Of a stretch of DNA of 64,000 nucleotides, positions 1-13,676 are shown in pieces; the stretch's first letter is position 1, and each line of letters opens with the position of its first letter. This DNA comes from Annona cherimola (lineage: Eukaryota > Streptophyta > Magnoliopsida > Magnoliales > Annonaceae): NCBI GenBank assembly GCA_030490835.1, contig CM059971.1, positions 47,602,012 through 47,666,011 on the forward strand, written 5' to 3'. The notes below the pieces were generated by a model. It saw nothing but the letters and a program-made list of their open reading frames with translations. It had not been told where the DNA came from and searched no databases. The translations under genes and the position numbers were made by a program.

Positions 1-3000
1 AAATTGACTTAATTTTACTGTAATGTGAAAGAGTAAACTTTAACGCATTCTAATAGATTCAAAACAACCGAATCGGACGTAAGGAACTTCAATAAATAAG
101 AACTAACAACAATCCCTTGATTTCGTTTGCATACGAACGACAACGGATGACGGTAAAGGCATTCAAATCGAATCGAATGAATTGAGTTGGATAGAATGAA
201 CTTTGATTATTTAGAATAGTGTACAACTCAATCTAATTGACTTGATTTTACTGTAATGAGAACGAGTAAACTTTAACGCATTCTAATAGATTGAAAACAA
301 CCAAATCGAACGTAAGGAACTTCAATAAATAAGAATTAACAACAATCCCTTGATTTTATTTACATTTGAATGATAACGAACGACCTTAAAAGCATTGAAA
401 TCGAATCAAATGAATTCAGTCGAATAGAACGAACTTTGATTATTTAGAATAGTGTGCAACTCAATCTAATTGACTTGATTTTACAGTAATGAGAACGAGT
501 AAACTTTAACGCATTCTAATAGATTCAAAACAACTGAATCAGAAGTAAGGAACTTCAATAAATAAGAACTAGCAACAATCCCTTTATTTCGTTTGCATTG
601 GAACGACAACAAATGACCTTAAAGGCGTTCGAATCGAATCAACTGAATTCAGTCGGATAGAATGAACTTCGATTATTTAGAATAGTGTACAACTCGATCT
701 AATTGACTTAATTTGACTGTAATGTGAACGAGTAAACTTTAACGCATTCCAATAGATTCAAAACAACCGAATCGGAGGTAAGGAACTTCAATAAATAAGA
801 ACTAGCAACAATCCCTTGATTTCGTTTACATTCGAACGACAACGGATGACGTTAAATGCATTCAAATCGAATAAAATGAATTGAGTTGGATAGAATGAAC
901 TTTGATTATTTAGAATAGTGTACAACTCAATCTAATTGACTTAATTTTACTGTAATGTGAACGAGTAAACTTTAACGCATTCTAATAGATTCAAAACAAC
1001 CGAATCGGAGGTAAGGAACTTCAATAAATAAGAACTAGCAACAATCCCTTGATTTCGTTTACATTCGAACGAAAAGGGAGGACGTTAAAGGCATTCAAAT
1101 CGAATCCAATGCATTGAGTTGGATAGAATGAACTTTGATTTTTTAGAATAGTGTACAACTCAATCTAATTGACTTGATTTTACTGTAATGAGAACGAGTA
1201 AACTTTAACGCATTCTAATAGATTCAAAACAACCAAATCGAACGTAAGGAACTTCAATAAACAAGAATTAACAACAATCCCTTGATTTTATTTACATTCG
1301 AATGACAACGAACGACCTTAAAAGCATTGAAATCGAATCAAATGAATTCAGTTGAATAGAACGAACTTTGATTATTTAGAATAGTGTACAACTCAATCTA
1401 ATTGACTTGATTTTATAGTAATGAGAACGAGTAAACTTTAACGCGTTCTAATAGATTCAGAACAACCAAATCGGATGTAAGGAATTTTCAATAAACAAGA
1501 ATTAACAACAATCCCTTGATTTTATATACATTTGAACGACAACGAACGACCTTAAAAGCATTGAAATCGAATCAAATGAATTCATTTGGATAGAATGAAC
1601 TTTGATTATTTAGAATAGTGTACAACTCAATCTAATTGACTTAATTTTACTGTAATGAGAAGGAGTAAACTTTAACGCATTCTAATAGATTCAAAACAAC
1701 CAAATCGAACGTAAGGAACTTCAATAAACAAGAATTAACAACAATCCCTTGATTTTATTTACATTTGAATGATAACGAACGACCTTAAAAGCATTGAAAT
1801 TGAATCAAATGAATTTAGTCGGATAGAATGAACTTTGATTATTTAGAATAGTGTACAACTCAATCTAATTGACTTGATTTGACTGTAATGAGAACGAGTA
1901 AACTTTAACGCATTCTAATAGATTCAAAACAACCGAATCGGAAGTAAGGAACTTCAATAAATAAGAACTAGCAACAATCCCTTTATTTCGTTTGCATTGG
2001 AACGACAACAAATGACCTTAAAGGCGTTCGAATCGAATCAACAGAATTCAGTCGGATAGAATGAACTTTGATTATTTAGAATAGTGTACAACTCAATCTA
2101 ATTGACTTAATTTGACTGTAATGTGAACGAATAAACTTTAACGCATTTCAATAGATTCAAAACAACCGAATCGGACGTAAGGAACTGCAATAAATAAGAA
2201 CTAACAACAATCTCTTGATTTCGTTTGCATATGAACGACAACGGATGACGGTAAAGGCATTCAAATCGAATCAAATGAATTGAGTCGGATAGAATGAACT
2301 TTGATTATTTAGAATAGTGTACAACTCAATCTAATTGACTTGATTTGACTGTAATGAGAACGAGTAAACTTTAACGCATTCTAATAGATTCAAAACAACC
2401 GAATCGGAAGTAAGGAACTCCAATAAAGAAGAACTAGCAACAATCCCTTTATTTCGTTTGCATTGGAACGACAACAAATGACCTTAAAGGCGTTCGAATC
2501 GAATCAACTGAATTCAGTCGGATAGAATGAACTTCGATTATTTAGAATAGTGTACAACTCGATCTAATTGACTTAATTTGACTGTAATGTGAACGAGTAA
2601 ACTTTAACGCATTCCAATAGATTCAAAACAACCGAATCGGAGGTAAGGAACTTCAATAAATAAGAACTAGCAACAATCCCTTGATTTCGTTTACATTCGA
2701 ACGACAACGGATGACGTTAAATGCATTCAAATCGAATCAAATGAATTGAGTTGGATAGAATGAACTTTGATTATTTAGAATAGTGTACAACTCAATCTAA
2801 TTGACTTAATTTTACTGTAATGTGAACGAGTAAACTTTAACGCATTCTAATAGATTCAAAACAACCGAATCGGAGGTAAGGAACTTCAATAAATAAGAAC
2901 TAGCAACAATCCCTTGATTTCGTTTACATTCGAACGAAAATGGAGGACGTTAAAGGCATTCAAATCGAATCAAATGCATTGAGTTGGATAGAATGAACTT

Positions 3001-6000
3001 TGATTATTTAGAATAGTGTACAACTCAATCAAATTGACTTAATTTTACTGTAATGTGAACGAGTAAACTTTAACGCATTCTAATAGATTCAAAACAACCG
3101 AATCGGAGGTAAGGAACTTCAATAATTAAGAACTAAAAACAATCCCTTAATTTCGTTTACATTCGAACGACAACGGATGACGTTAAAGGCATTCAAATCG
3201 AATCAAATGAATTGAGTTGGATAGAATGAACTTTGATTATTTAGAATAGTGTACACCACAATCTAATTGACTTAATTTTACTGTAATGAGAACGAGTAAA
3301 CTTTAACGCATTCTAATAGATTCAAAACAACAGAATCGGAGGTAAGGAACTTCAATAAATAAGAACTAACAACAATCCCTTGATTTCGTTTGCATACGAA
3401 CGACAACGGATTACGGTAAAGGCATTCAAATCGAATCGAATGAATTGAGTTGGATAGAATGAACTTTGATTATTTAGAATAGTGTACAACTCAATCTAAT
3501 TCACTTGATTTTACTGTAATGAGAACGAGTAAACTTTAACGCATTCTAATAGATTCAAAACAACTAAATCGAACATAAGGAACTTCAATAAACAAGAATT
3601 AACAACAATTCCTTGATTTTATTTCCATTCGAATGACAACGAACGACCTTAAAAGCATTGAAATCGAATCAAATGAATTCAGTCGAATAGAACGAACTTT
3701 GATTATTTAGAATAGTGTACAACTCAATCTAATTGACTTGATTTTACTGTAATGAGAACGAGTAAACTTTAACGCATTCTAATAGATTGAAAACAACCAA
3801 ATCGAACGTAAGGAACTTCAATAAATAAGAATTAACAACAATCCCTTGATTTTATTTACATTTGAATGATAACGAACGACCTTAAAAGCATTGAAATCGA
3901 ATCAAATGAATTCAGTCGAATAGAACGAACTTTGATTATTTAGAATAGTGTGCAACTCAATCTAATTGACTTGATTTTACAGTAATGAGAACGAGTAAAC
4001 TTTAACGCATTCTAATAGATTCAAAACAACTGAATCAGAAGTAAGGAACTTCAATAAATAAGAACTAGCAACAATCCCTTTATTTCGTTTGCATTGGAAC
4101 GACAACAAATGACCTTAAAGGCGTTCGAATCGAATCAACTGAATTCAGTCGGATAGAATGAACTTCGATTATTTAGAATAGTGTACAACTCGATCTAATT
4201 GACTTAATTTGACTGTAATGTGAACGAGTAAACTTTAACGCATTCCAATAGATTCAAAACAACCGAATCGGAGGTAAGGAACTTCAATAAATAAGAACTA
4301 GCAACAATCCCTTGATTTCGTTTACATTCGAACGACAACGGATGACGTTAAATGCATTCAAATCGAATAAAATGAATTGAGTTGGATAGAATGAACTTTG
4401 ATTATTTAGAATAGTGTACAACTCAATCTAATTGACTTAATTTTACTGTAATGTGAACGAGTAAACTTTAACGCATTCTAATAGATTCAAAACAACCGAA
4501 TCGGAGGTAAGGAACTTCAATAAATAAGAACTAGCAACAATCCCTTGATTTCGTTTACATTCGAACGAAAAGGGAGGACGTTAAAGGCATTCAAATCGAA
4601 TCCAATGCATTGAGTTGGATAGAATGAACTTTGATTTTTTAGAATAGTGTACAACTCAATCTAATTGACTTGATTTTACTGTAATGAGAACGAGTAAACT
4701 TTAACGCATTCTAATAGATTCAAAACAACCAAATCGAACGTAAGGAACTTCAATAAACAAGAATTAACAACAATCCCTTGATTTTATTTACATTCGAATG
4801 ACAACGAACGACCTTAAAAGCATTGAAATCGAATCAAATGAATTCAGTCGAATAGAACGAACTTTGATTATTTAGAATAGTGTACAACTCAATCTAATTG
4901 ACTTGATTTTATAGTAATGAGAACGAGTAAACTTTAACGCGTTCTAATAGATTCAGAACAACCAAATCGGATGTAAGGAATTTTCAATAAACAAGAATTA
5001 ACAACAATCCCTTGATTTTATATACATTTGAACGACAACGAACGACCTTAAAAGCATTGAAATCGAATCAAATGAATTCATTTGGATAGAATGAACTTTG
5101 ATTATTTAGAATAGTGTACAACTCAATCTAATTGACTTAATTTTACTGTAATGAGAAGGAGTAAACTTTAACGCATTCTAATAGATTCAAAACAACCAAA
5201 TCGAACGTAAGGAACTTCAATAAACAAGAATTAACAACAATCCCTTGATTTTATTTACATTTGAATGATAACGAACGACCTTAAAAGCATTGAAATTGAA
5301 TCAAATGAATTTAGTCGGATAGAATGAACTTTGATTATTTAGAATAGTGTACAACTCAATCTAATTGACTTGATTTGACTGTAATGAGAACGAGTAAACT
5401 TTAACGCATTCTAATAGATTCAAAACAACCGAATCGGAAGTAAGGAACTTCAATAAATAAGAACTAGCAACAATCCCTTTATTTCGTTTGCATTGGAACG
5501 ACAACAAATGACCTTAAAGGCGTTCGAATCGAATCAACAGAATTCAGTCGGATAGAATGAACTTTGATTATTTAGAATAGTGTACAACTCAATCTAATTG
5601 ACTTAATTTGACTGTAATGTGAACGAATAAACTTTAACGCATTTCAATAGATTCAAAACAACCGAATCGGAGGTAAGGAACTTCAATAAATAAGAACTAG
5701 CAACAATCCCTTGATTTCGTTTACATTCGAACGACAACGGATGACGTTAAATGCATTCAAATCGAATAAAATGAATTGAGTTGGATAGAATGAACTTTGA
5801 TTATTTAGAATAGTGTACAACTCAATCTAATTGACTTAATTTTACTGTAATGAGAACGAGTAAACTTTAACGCATTCTAATAGATTCAAAACAACCAAAT
5901 CGAACGTAAGGAACTTCAATAAACAAGAATTAACAACAATCCCTTGATTTTATTTACATTCGAATGACAACGAACGACCTTAAAAGCATTGAAATCGAAT

Positions 6001-9000
6001 CAAATGAATTCAGTTGAATAGAACGAACTTTGATTATTTAGAATAGTGTACAACTCAATCTAATTGACTTGATTTTATAGTAATGAGAACGAGTAAACTT
6101 TAACGCGTTCTAATAGATTCAGAACAACCAAATCGGATGTAAGGAATTTTCAATAAACAAGAATTAACAACAATCCCTTGATTTTATATACATTTGAACG
6201 ACAACGAACGACCTTAAAAGCATTGAAATCGAATCAAATGAATTCATTTGGATAGAATGAACTTTGATTATTTAGAATAGTGTACAACTCAATCTAATTG
6301 ACTTAATTTTACTGTAATGAGAAGGAGTAAACTTTAACGCATTCTAATAGATTCAAAACAACCAAATCGAACGTAAGGAACTTCAATAAACAAGAATTAA
6401 CAACAATCCCTTGATTTTATTTACATTTGAATGATAACGAACGACCTTAAAAGCATTGAAATCGAATCAAATGCATTGAGTTGGATAGAATGAACTTTGA
6501 TTATTTAGAACAGTGTACAACTCAATCAAATTGACTTAATTTTACTGTAATGTGAAAGAGTAAACTTTAACGCATTCTAATAGATTCAAAACAACCGAAT
6601 CGGACGTAAGGAACTTCAATAAATAAGAACTAACAACAATCCCTTGATTTCGTTTGCATACGAACGACAACGGATGACGGTAAAGGCATTCAAATCGAAT
6701 CGAATGAATTGAGTTGGATAGAATGAACTTTGATTATTTAGAATAGTGTACAACTCAATCTAATTGACTTGATTTTACTGTAATGAGAACGAGTAAACTT
6801 TAACGCATTCTAATAGATTGAAAACAACCAAATCGAACGTAAGGAACTTCAATAAATAAGAATTAACAACAATCCCTTGATTTTATTTACATTTGAATGA
6901 TAACGAACGACCTTAAAAGCATTGAAATCGAATCAAATGAATTCAGTCGAATAGAACGAACTTTGATTATTTAGAATAGTGTGCAACTCAATCTAATTGA
7001 CTTGATTTTACAGTAATGAGAACGAGTAAACTTTAACGCATTCTAATAGATTCAAAACAACTGAATCGGAAGTAAGGAACTTCAATAAATAAGAACTAGC
7101 AACAATCCCTTTATTTCGTTTGCATTGGAACGACAACAAATGACCTTAAAGGCGTTCGAATCGAATCAACTGAATTCAGTCGGATAGAATGAACTTCGAT
7201 TATTTAGAATAGTGTACAACTCGATCTAATTGACTTAATTTGACTGTAATGTGAACGAGTAAACTTTAACGCATTCCAATAGATTCAAAACAACCGAATC
7301 GGAGGTAAGGAACTTCAATAAATAAGAACTAGCAACAATCCCTTGATTTCGTTTACATTCGAACGACAACGGATGACGTTAAATGCATTCAAATCGAATA
7401 AAATGAATTGAGTTGGATAGAATGAACTTCGATTATTTAGAATAGTGTACAACTCGATCTAATTGACTTAATTTTACTGTAATGTGAACGAGTAAACTTT
7501 AACGCATTCCAATAGATTCAAAACAACCGAATCGGAGGTAAGGAACTTCAATAAATAAGAACTAGCAACAATCCCTTGATTTCGTTTACATTCGAACGAC
7601 AACGGATGACGTTAAATGCATTCAAATCGAATAAAATGAATTGAGTTGGATAGAATGAACTTTGATTTTTTAGAATAGTGTACAACTCAATCTAATTGAC
7701 TTGATTTTACTGTAATGAGAACGAGTAAACTTTAACGCATTCTAATAGATTCAAAACAACCAAATCGAACGTAAGGAACTTCAATAAACAAGAATTAACA
7801 ACAATCCCTTGATTTTATTTACATTCGAATGACAACGAACGACATTAAAAGCATTGAAATCGAATCAAATGAATTCAGTCGAATAGAACGAACTTTGATT
7901 ATTTAGAAAAGTGTACAACTCAATCTAATTGACTTGATTTTATAGTAATGAGAACGAGTAAACTTTAACGCATTCCAATAGATTCAAAACAACCGAATCG
8001 GAGGTAAGGAACTTCAATAAATAAGAACTAGCAACAATCCCTTGATTTCGTTTACATTCGAACGACAACGGATGACGTTAAATGCATTCAAATCGAATAA
8101 AATGAATTGAGTTGGATAGAATGAACTTTGATTATTTAGAATAGTGTACAACTCAATCTAATTGACTTAATTTTACTGTAATGTGAACGAGTAAACTTTA
8201 ACGCATTCTAATAGATTCAAAACAACCGAATCGGAGGTAAGGAACTTCAATAAATAAGAACTAGCAACAATCCCTTGATTTCGTTTACATTCGAACGAAA
8301 AGGGAGGACGTTAAAGGCATTCAAATCGAATCCAATGCATTGAGTTGGATAGAATGAACTTTGATTTTTTAGAATAGTGTACAACTCAATCTAATTGACT
8401 TGATTTTACTGTAATGAGAACGAGTAAACTTTAACGCATTCTAATAGATTCAAAACAACCAAATCGAACGTAAGGAACTTCAATAAACAAGAATTAACAA
8501 CAATCCCTTGATTTTATTTACATTCGAATGACAACGAACGACCTTAAAAGCATTGAAATCGAATCAAATGAATTCAGTCGAATAGAACGAACTTTGATTA
8601 TTTAGAATAGTGTACAACTCAATCTAATTGACTTGATTTTATAGTAATGAGAACGAGTAAACTTTAACGCATTCTAATAGATTCAGAACAACCAAATCGG
8701 ATGTAAGGAATTTTCAATAAACAAGAATTAACAACAATCCATTGATTTTATATACATTTGAACGACAACGAACGACCTTAAAAGCATTGAAATCGAATCA
8801 AATGAATTCATTTGGATAGAATGAACTTTGATTATTTAGAATAGTGTACAACTCAATCTAATTGACTTAATTTTACTGTAATGAGAAGGAGTAAACTTTA
8901 ACGCATTCTAATAGATTCAAAACAACCAAATCGAACGTAAGGAACTTCAATAAACAAGAATTAACAACAATCCCTTAATTTTATTTACATTTGAATGATA

Positions 9001-12000
9001 ACGAACGACCTTAAAAGCATTGAAATTGAATCAAATGAATTTAGTCGGATAGAATGAACTTTGATTATTTAGAATAGTGTACAACTCAATCTAATTGACT
9101 TGATTTGACTGTAATGAGAACGAGTAAACTTTAACGCATTCTAATAGATTCAAAACAACCGAATCGGAAGTAAGGAACTTCAATAAATAAGAACTAGCAA
9201 CAATCCCTTTATTTCGTTTGCATTGGAACGACAACAAATGACCTTAAAGGCGTTCGAATCGAATCAACAGAATTCAGTCGGATAGAATGAACTTTGATTA
9301 TTTAGAATAGTGTACAACTCAATCTAATTGACTTAATTTGACTGTAATGTGAACGAATAAACTTTAACGCATTTCAATAGATTCAAAACAACCGAATCGG
9401 ACGTAAGGAACTGCAATAAATAAGAACTAACAACAATCTCTTGATTTCGTTTGCATACGAACGACAACGGATGACGGTAAAGGCATTCAAATCGAATCAA
9501 ATGAATTGAGTCGGATAGAATGAACTTTGATTATTTAGAAATAGTGTACAACTCAATCTAATTGACTTGATTTGACTGTAATGAGAACGAGTAAACTTTA
9601 ACGCATTCTAATAGATTCAAAACAACCGAATCGGAAGTAAGGAACTCCAATAAACAAGAACTAGCAACAATCCCTTTATTTCGTTTGCATTGGAACGACA
9701 ACAAATGACCTTAAAGGCGTTCGAATCGAATCAACTGAATTCAGTCGGATAGAATGAACTTGGATTATTTAGAATAGTGTACAACTCATTCTAATTGACT
9801 TAATTTGACTGTAATGTGATCGAATAAACTTTAACGCATTCCAATAGATTCAAAACAACCGAATCGGAGGTAAGGAACTTCAATAAATAAGAACTAGCAA
9901 CAATCCCTTGATTTCGTTTACATTCGAACGACAACGGATGACGTTAAATGCATTCAAATCGAATCAAATGAATTGAGTTGGATAGAATGAACTTTGATTA
10001 TTTAGAATAGTGTACAACTCAATCTAATTGACTTAATTTTACTGTAATGTGAACGAGTAAACTTTAACGCATTCTAATAGATTCAAAACAACAGAATCGG
10101 AGGTAAGGAACTTCAATAAATAAGAACTAGAAACAATCCCTTAATTTCGTTTACATTCGAACGACAACGGATGACGTTAAAGGCATTCAAATCGAATCAA
10201 ATGAATTGAGTTGGATAGAATGAACTTTGATTATTTAGAATAGTGTACACCACAATCTAATTGACTTAATTTTACTGTAATGAGAACGAGTAAACTTTAA
10301 CGCATTCTAATAGATTCAAAACAACAGAATCGGAGGTAAGGAACTTCAATAAATAAGAACTAGATACAATCCCTTGATTTCGTTTACATTCGAACGACAA
10401 CGGATGACGTTAAAGGCATTCCAATCGAATCAAATGAATTGAGTTGGATAGAATGAACTTTGATTATTTAGAATAGTGTACACCTCAATCTAATTGACTT
10501 AATTTTCCTGTAATGAGAACGAGTAAACTTTAACGCATTCTAATAGATTCAAAACAACGAAATCGAACGTAAGGAACTTTCAATAAACAAGAATTAACAA
10601 CAATCCCTTGATTTTATTTACATTCGAATGATAACGAACGACCTTAAAAGCATTGAAATAGAATCAAATGAATTCAGTCGGATAGAATGAACTTTGATTA
10701 TTTAGAATAGTGTACAACTCAATCTAATTGACTTGATTTGACTGTAATGAGAACGAGTAAACTTTAACGCATTCCAATAGATTCAAAACAACCGAATCGG
10801 AGGTAAGGAACTTCAATAAATAAGAACTAGCAACAATCCCTTGATTTCGTTTACATTCGAACGACAACGGATGACCTTCAAGGCGTTCGAATCGAATCAA
10901 CTGAATTCAGTCGGATAGAATGAACTTTGATTATTTAGAATAGTGTACACCTCAATCTAATTGACTTAATCTTACTGTAATGAGAACGAGTAAACTTTAA
11001 CGCATTCTAATAGATTCAAAACAACCAAATCGAACGTAAGGAAGTTTCAATAAACAAGAATTAACAACAATCCCTTGATTTTATTTACATTCGAATGATA
11101 ACGAACGACCTTAAAAGCATTGAAATTGAATCAAATGAATTTAGTCGGATAGAATGAACTTTGATTATTTAGAATAGTGTACAACTCAATCTAATTGACT
11201 TGATTTGACTGTAATGAGAACGAGTAAACTTTAAAGCATTCTAATAGATTCAAAACGACCGAATTGGAAGTAAGGAACTTCAATAAATAAGAACTAGCAA
11301 CAATCCCTTTATTTCGGTTGCATTGGAACGACAACAAATGACCTTAAAGGCGTTCGAATCGAATCAACTGAATTCAGTCGGATAGAATGAACTGTGATTA
11401 TTTAGAATAGTGTACAACTCAATCTAATTGACTTAATTTGACTGTAATGTGAACGAGTAAACTTTAACGCATTCCAATAGATTCAAAACAACCGAATCGG
11501 AGGTAAGGAACTTCAATAAATATGAACTAGCAACAATCCCTTGATTTCGTTTACATTCGAACGACAACGGATGACGTTAAAGGCATTAAAATCGAATCAA
11601 ATGAATTGAGTCGGATAGAATGAACTTTGATTATTTAGAATAGTGTACAACTAAATCTTATTGACTTAATTTTACTGTAATGAGAACGAGTAAATTTTAA
11701 CGCATTCTAATAGATTCAAAACAACCAAATCGAACGTAAGGAACTTCAATAAACAAGAATTAACAACAATCCCTTGATTTTATTTACATTCGAATGATAA
11801 CGAACGACCTTAAAAGCATTGAAATAGAATCAAATGAATTCAGTCGGATAGAATGAACTTTGATTATTTAGAATAGTGTACAACTCAATCTAATTGACTT
11901 GATTTGACTGTAATGAGAACGAGTAAACTTTAACGCATTCTAATAGATTCAAAACAACCGAATCGGAAGTAAGGAACTTCAATAAATAAGAACTAGCAAC

Positions 12001-12308
12001 AATCCCTTTATTTCGTTTGCATTGGAACAACAACAAATGACCTTAAAGGCGTTCGAATCGAATCAATTGAATTCAGTCGGATAGAATGAACTTTGATTAT
12101 TTAGAATAGTGTACAACTCAATCTAATTGACTTAATTTGACTGTAATGTGATTGAATAAACTTTAACGCATTCCAATAGATTCAAAACAACCGAATCGGA
12201 CGTAAGGAACTTCAATAAATAAGAACTAACAACAATCTCTTGATTTCGTTTGCATACGAACGACAACGGATGACGGTAAAGGCATTAAAATCGAATCAAA
12301 TGAATTGA
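1..12308. repeat. 233-bp tandem satellite array (left end outside window)
   Basis: Head-to-tail AT-rich satellite. The landmark AATTGACTT recurs at 2, 235, 468 and 701, giving a 233-bp period, or about 53 monomers here. Other constant blocks include AGTAAACTTTAACGCATT and GAATGAACTTTGATTATTTA. Several monomer variants alternate, for example those with GTTTGCATTGGAACG, TTTACATTTGAATGATAACG, or GTTTACATTCGAACGACAAC. Rare 1-bp indels occur, for example an extra A near 9540. No monomer carries a coding frame of useful length. The array stops abruptly inside a monomer at about 12308, just after TGAATTGA. Function is unknown; a centromeric or pericentromeric role is possible but is inference only. 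Confidence 0.97.
235..5662. repeat. Higher-order duplication in the satellite (235-2166 and 3731-5662)
   Basis: The variant order at 235-2166 recurs almost base for base at 3731-5662, an offset of 3496 bp or 15 monomers. Private variants match at the same offset: TAGATTGAAAACAACC at 287/3783, CTGAATCAGAAG at 534/4030, and AAAAGGGAGGACG at 1072/4568. I saw only isolated mismatches, such as GTTGAAT against GTCGAAT near 1360/4856. Similarity falls back to the level of ordinary neighbours after about 2166/5662. Position 1 matches 6528 (offset 6527, 28 monomers, shared GTGAAAGAG variant), and the AAAAGGGAGG variant appears a third time near 8299. Block sizes of 13, 15 and 16 monomers indicate unequal exchange rather than one fixed unit. 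Confidence 0.88.
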
Positions 12309-13676
12309 CTTCACATGACCGAGCATCCCATGTATAGAGCTGGATTTTTCCAGCTGTGGGCCCCACTTTTGGAGCATTTTCCACATCATTGAATGCAGGT
12401 TTACCCCCCACCTCCCCCATGTGCTGGTGAACTCACAGCCAAGTAAAATGATTTTTACCAATTTTTAAAAATCCAGAATTATGCTCTTATCTCAACAGTC
12501 CAACTGTCCAGCCCTTACACGTCCATAGCTGCCTCCATTTTCCAGCATTTTCATTTTTTTATCAACCCTAATTTAAGGGTAAATTATACACCTCATTAAC
12601 CTTTAATTCATGTATTAATTTGGTGTTAAAAAAATTAATAAAAATCATTCCAGCAGCATCAACATGGGACGTCCACATGTGTAAACAAGCTGTCCATTTT
12701 TTCATCATCAATGAGCAGCTGTTGCTCACGAATTTTCAAAGGTTTTTTCCACATAATTAATGGCCCATTACTTACCCTAGGTGTTTAGGTATTTTAGATG
12801 TATATTTGGGATTTTTAAAAAATCCAAAAATCATACTTTATCACCCATGGGCGTCCCTTGTGTAGACACACATACATGCCTATTGAAGCTACTCCCTTAG
12901 CCATTTAAAACCCTGCATTTAAGCTACTGATTTTCCATGGATTTTAGCATTTTTTTTAATTCATAAAATCCACTTGGAATTGCCTCCCTTTGACACCTCA
13001 TATATGTCATTAAATAATGCATTTAATCCATGTACTCTAGCCATTAATGCAAGGTACTCTTGGGTGTAAAAGTCAACTATGTGCACCTTTTTCAATTCGG
13101 GTATTTTTCCAACATGATTTTCTTAATCCAAACCTTCCAAAATATTAATCTCATAATTTCATTCAACCGTTTCAAATTTCATCACAATCCGATTTTCCTA
13201 GCTCAAGTTATAGCCATTTGAAGTTAACGGTTATATTTGAAATATAATCAATAAATCATTACACTAATTTCATCAAGGATTTTCATAATTCAATAATCCC
13301 ATAATACCAAGCCCAACATCATCAACTTCCATTTCAAATTTCACTTGAATCCACCTTACAGGCGTTGAGTTATGAATTTTCTAGTGTTTTCCAACATAAT
13401 TCCACAATTTCTATTTTAATCTCCATTAATTAAATCTTGAAAATTAAACTAAACATTCATGCCACATTAGCATGTTTTAATCCTCATTATGCCCCTTTAG
13501 TCACTTTGACTCATATTGTGCTCCGGCGATTAAATTTTTAATCACCCTTCTTAATTAACCCTAGTTGCAAAATTTCATAAAATCCTAAAATCATCCATAC
13601 TTCATTTAATTCACATATAAATCACTTGTATATGTCCAATGCATACATCGGACCCTACTTAGGTTGGGGTTTCACA
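12309..13676 (-). mobile_element. B-type giant LTR, 5' part only, cut by the satellite
   Basis: Matches the right-hand parts of the B-type LTRs ending at 53124 and 62815. Shared landmarks are CCAGCTGTGGGCCCCAC near 12350, the run through CAATCCGATTTTCCTAGCTC near 13190, CACCTTACAGGCGTTGAGTT near 13350, and the terminus GGGGTTTCACA at 13666-13676, which reads TGTGAAACCCC on the minus strand. The left (3') half is missing because the sequence switches to satellite at 12308. The next five bases, CTAGG, are the interior bases of an A-type LTR that otherwise resumes here, so this was probably an insertion into that LTR with TSD CTAGG. No coding capacity. Confidence 0.8.

Noticed and set aside
820..860. 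CENP-B-box-like stretch (TTCGAACGACAACGG) in satellite monomers
   Set aside because: The spacing and the CGGG core of the known box do not match, and the motif is not constant among monomers.
1..12308. Regularly spaced repeats resembling a CRISPR array
   Set aside because: The period is 233 bp with no short repeat/unique spacer structure; whole monomers are similar and this is a plant-type satellite.
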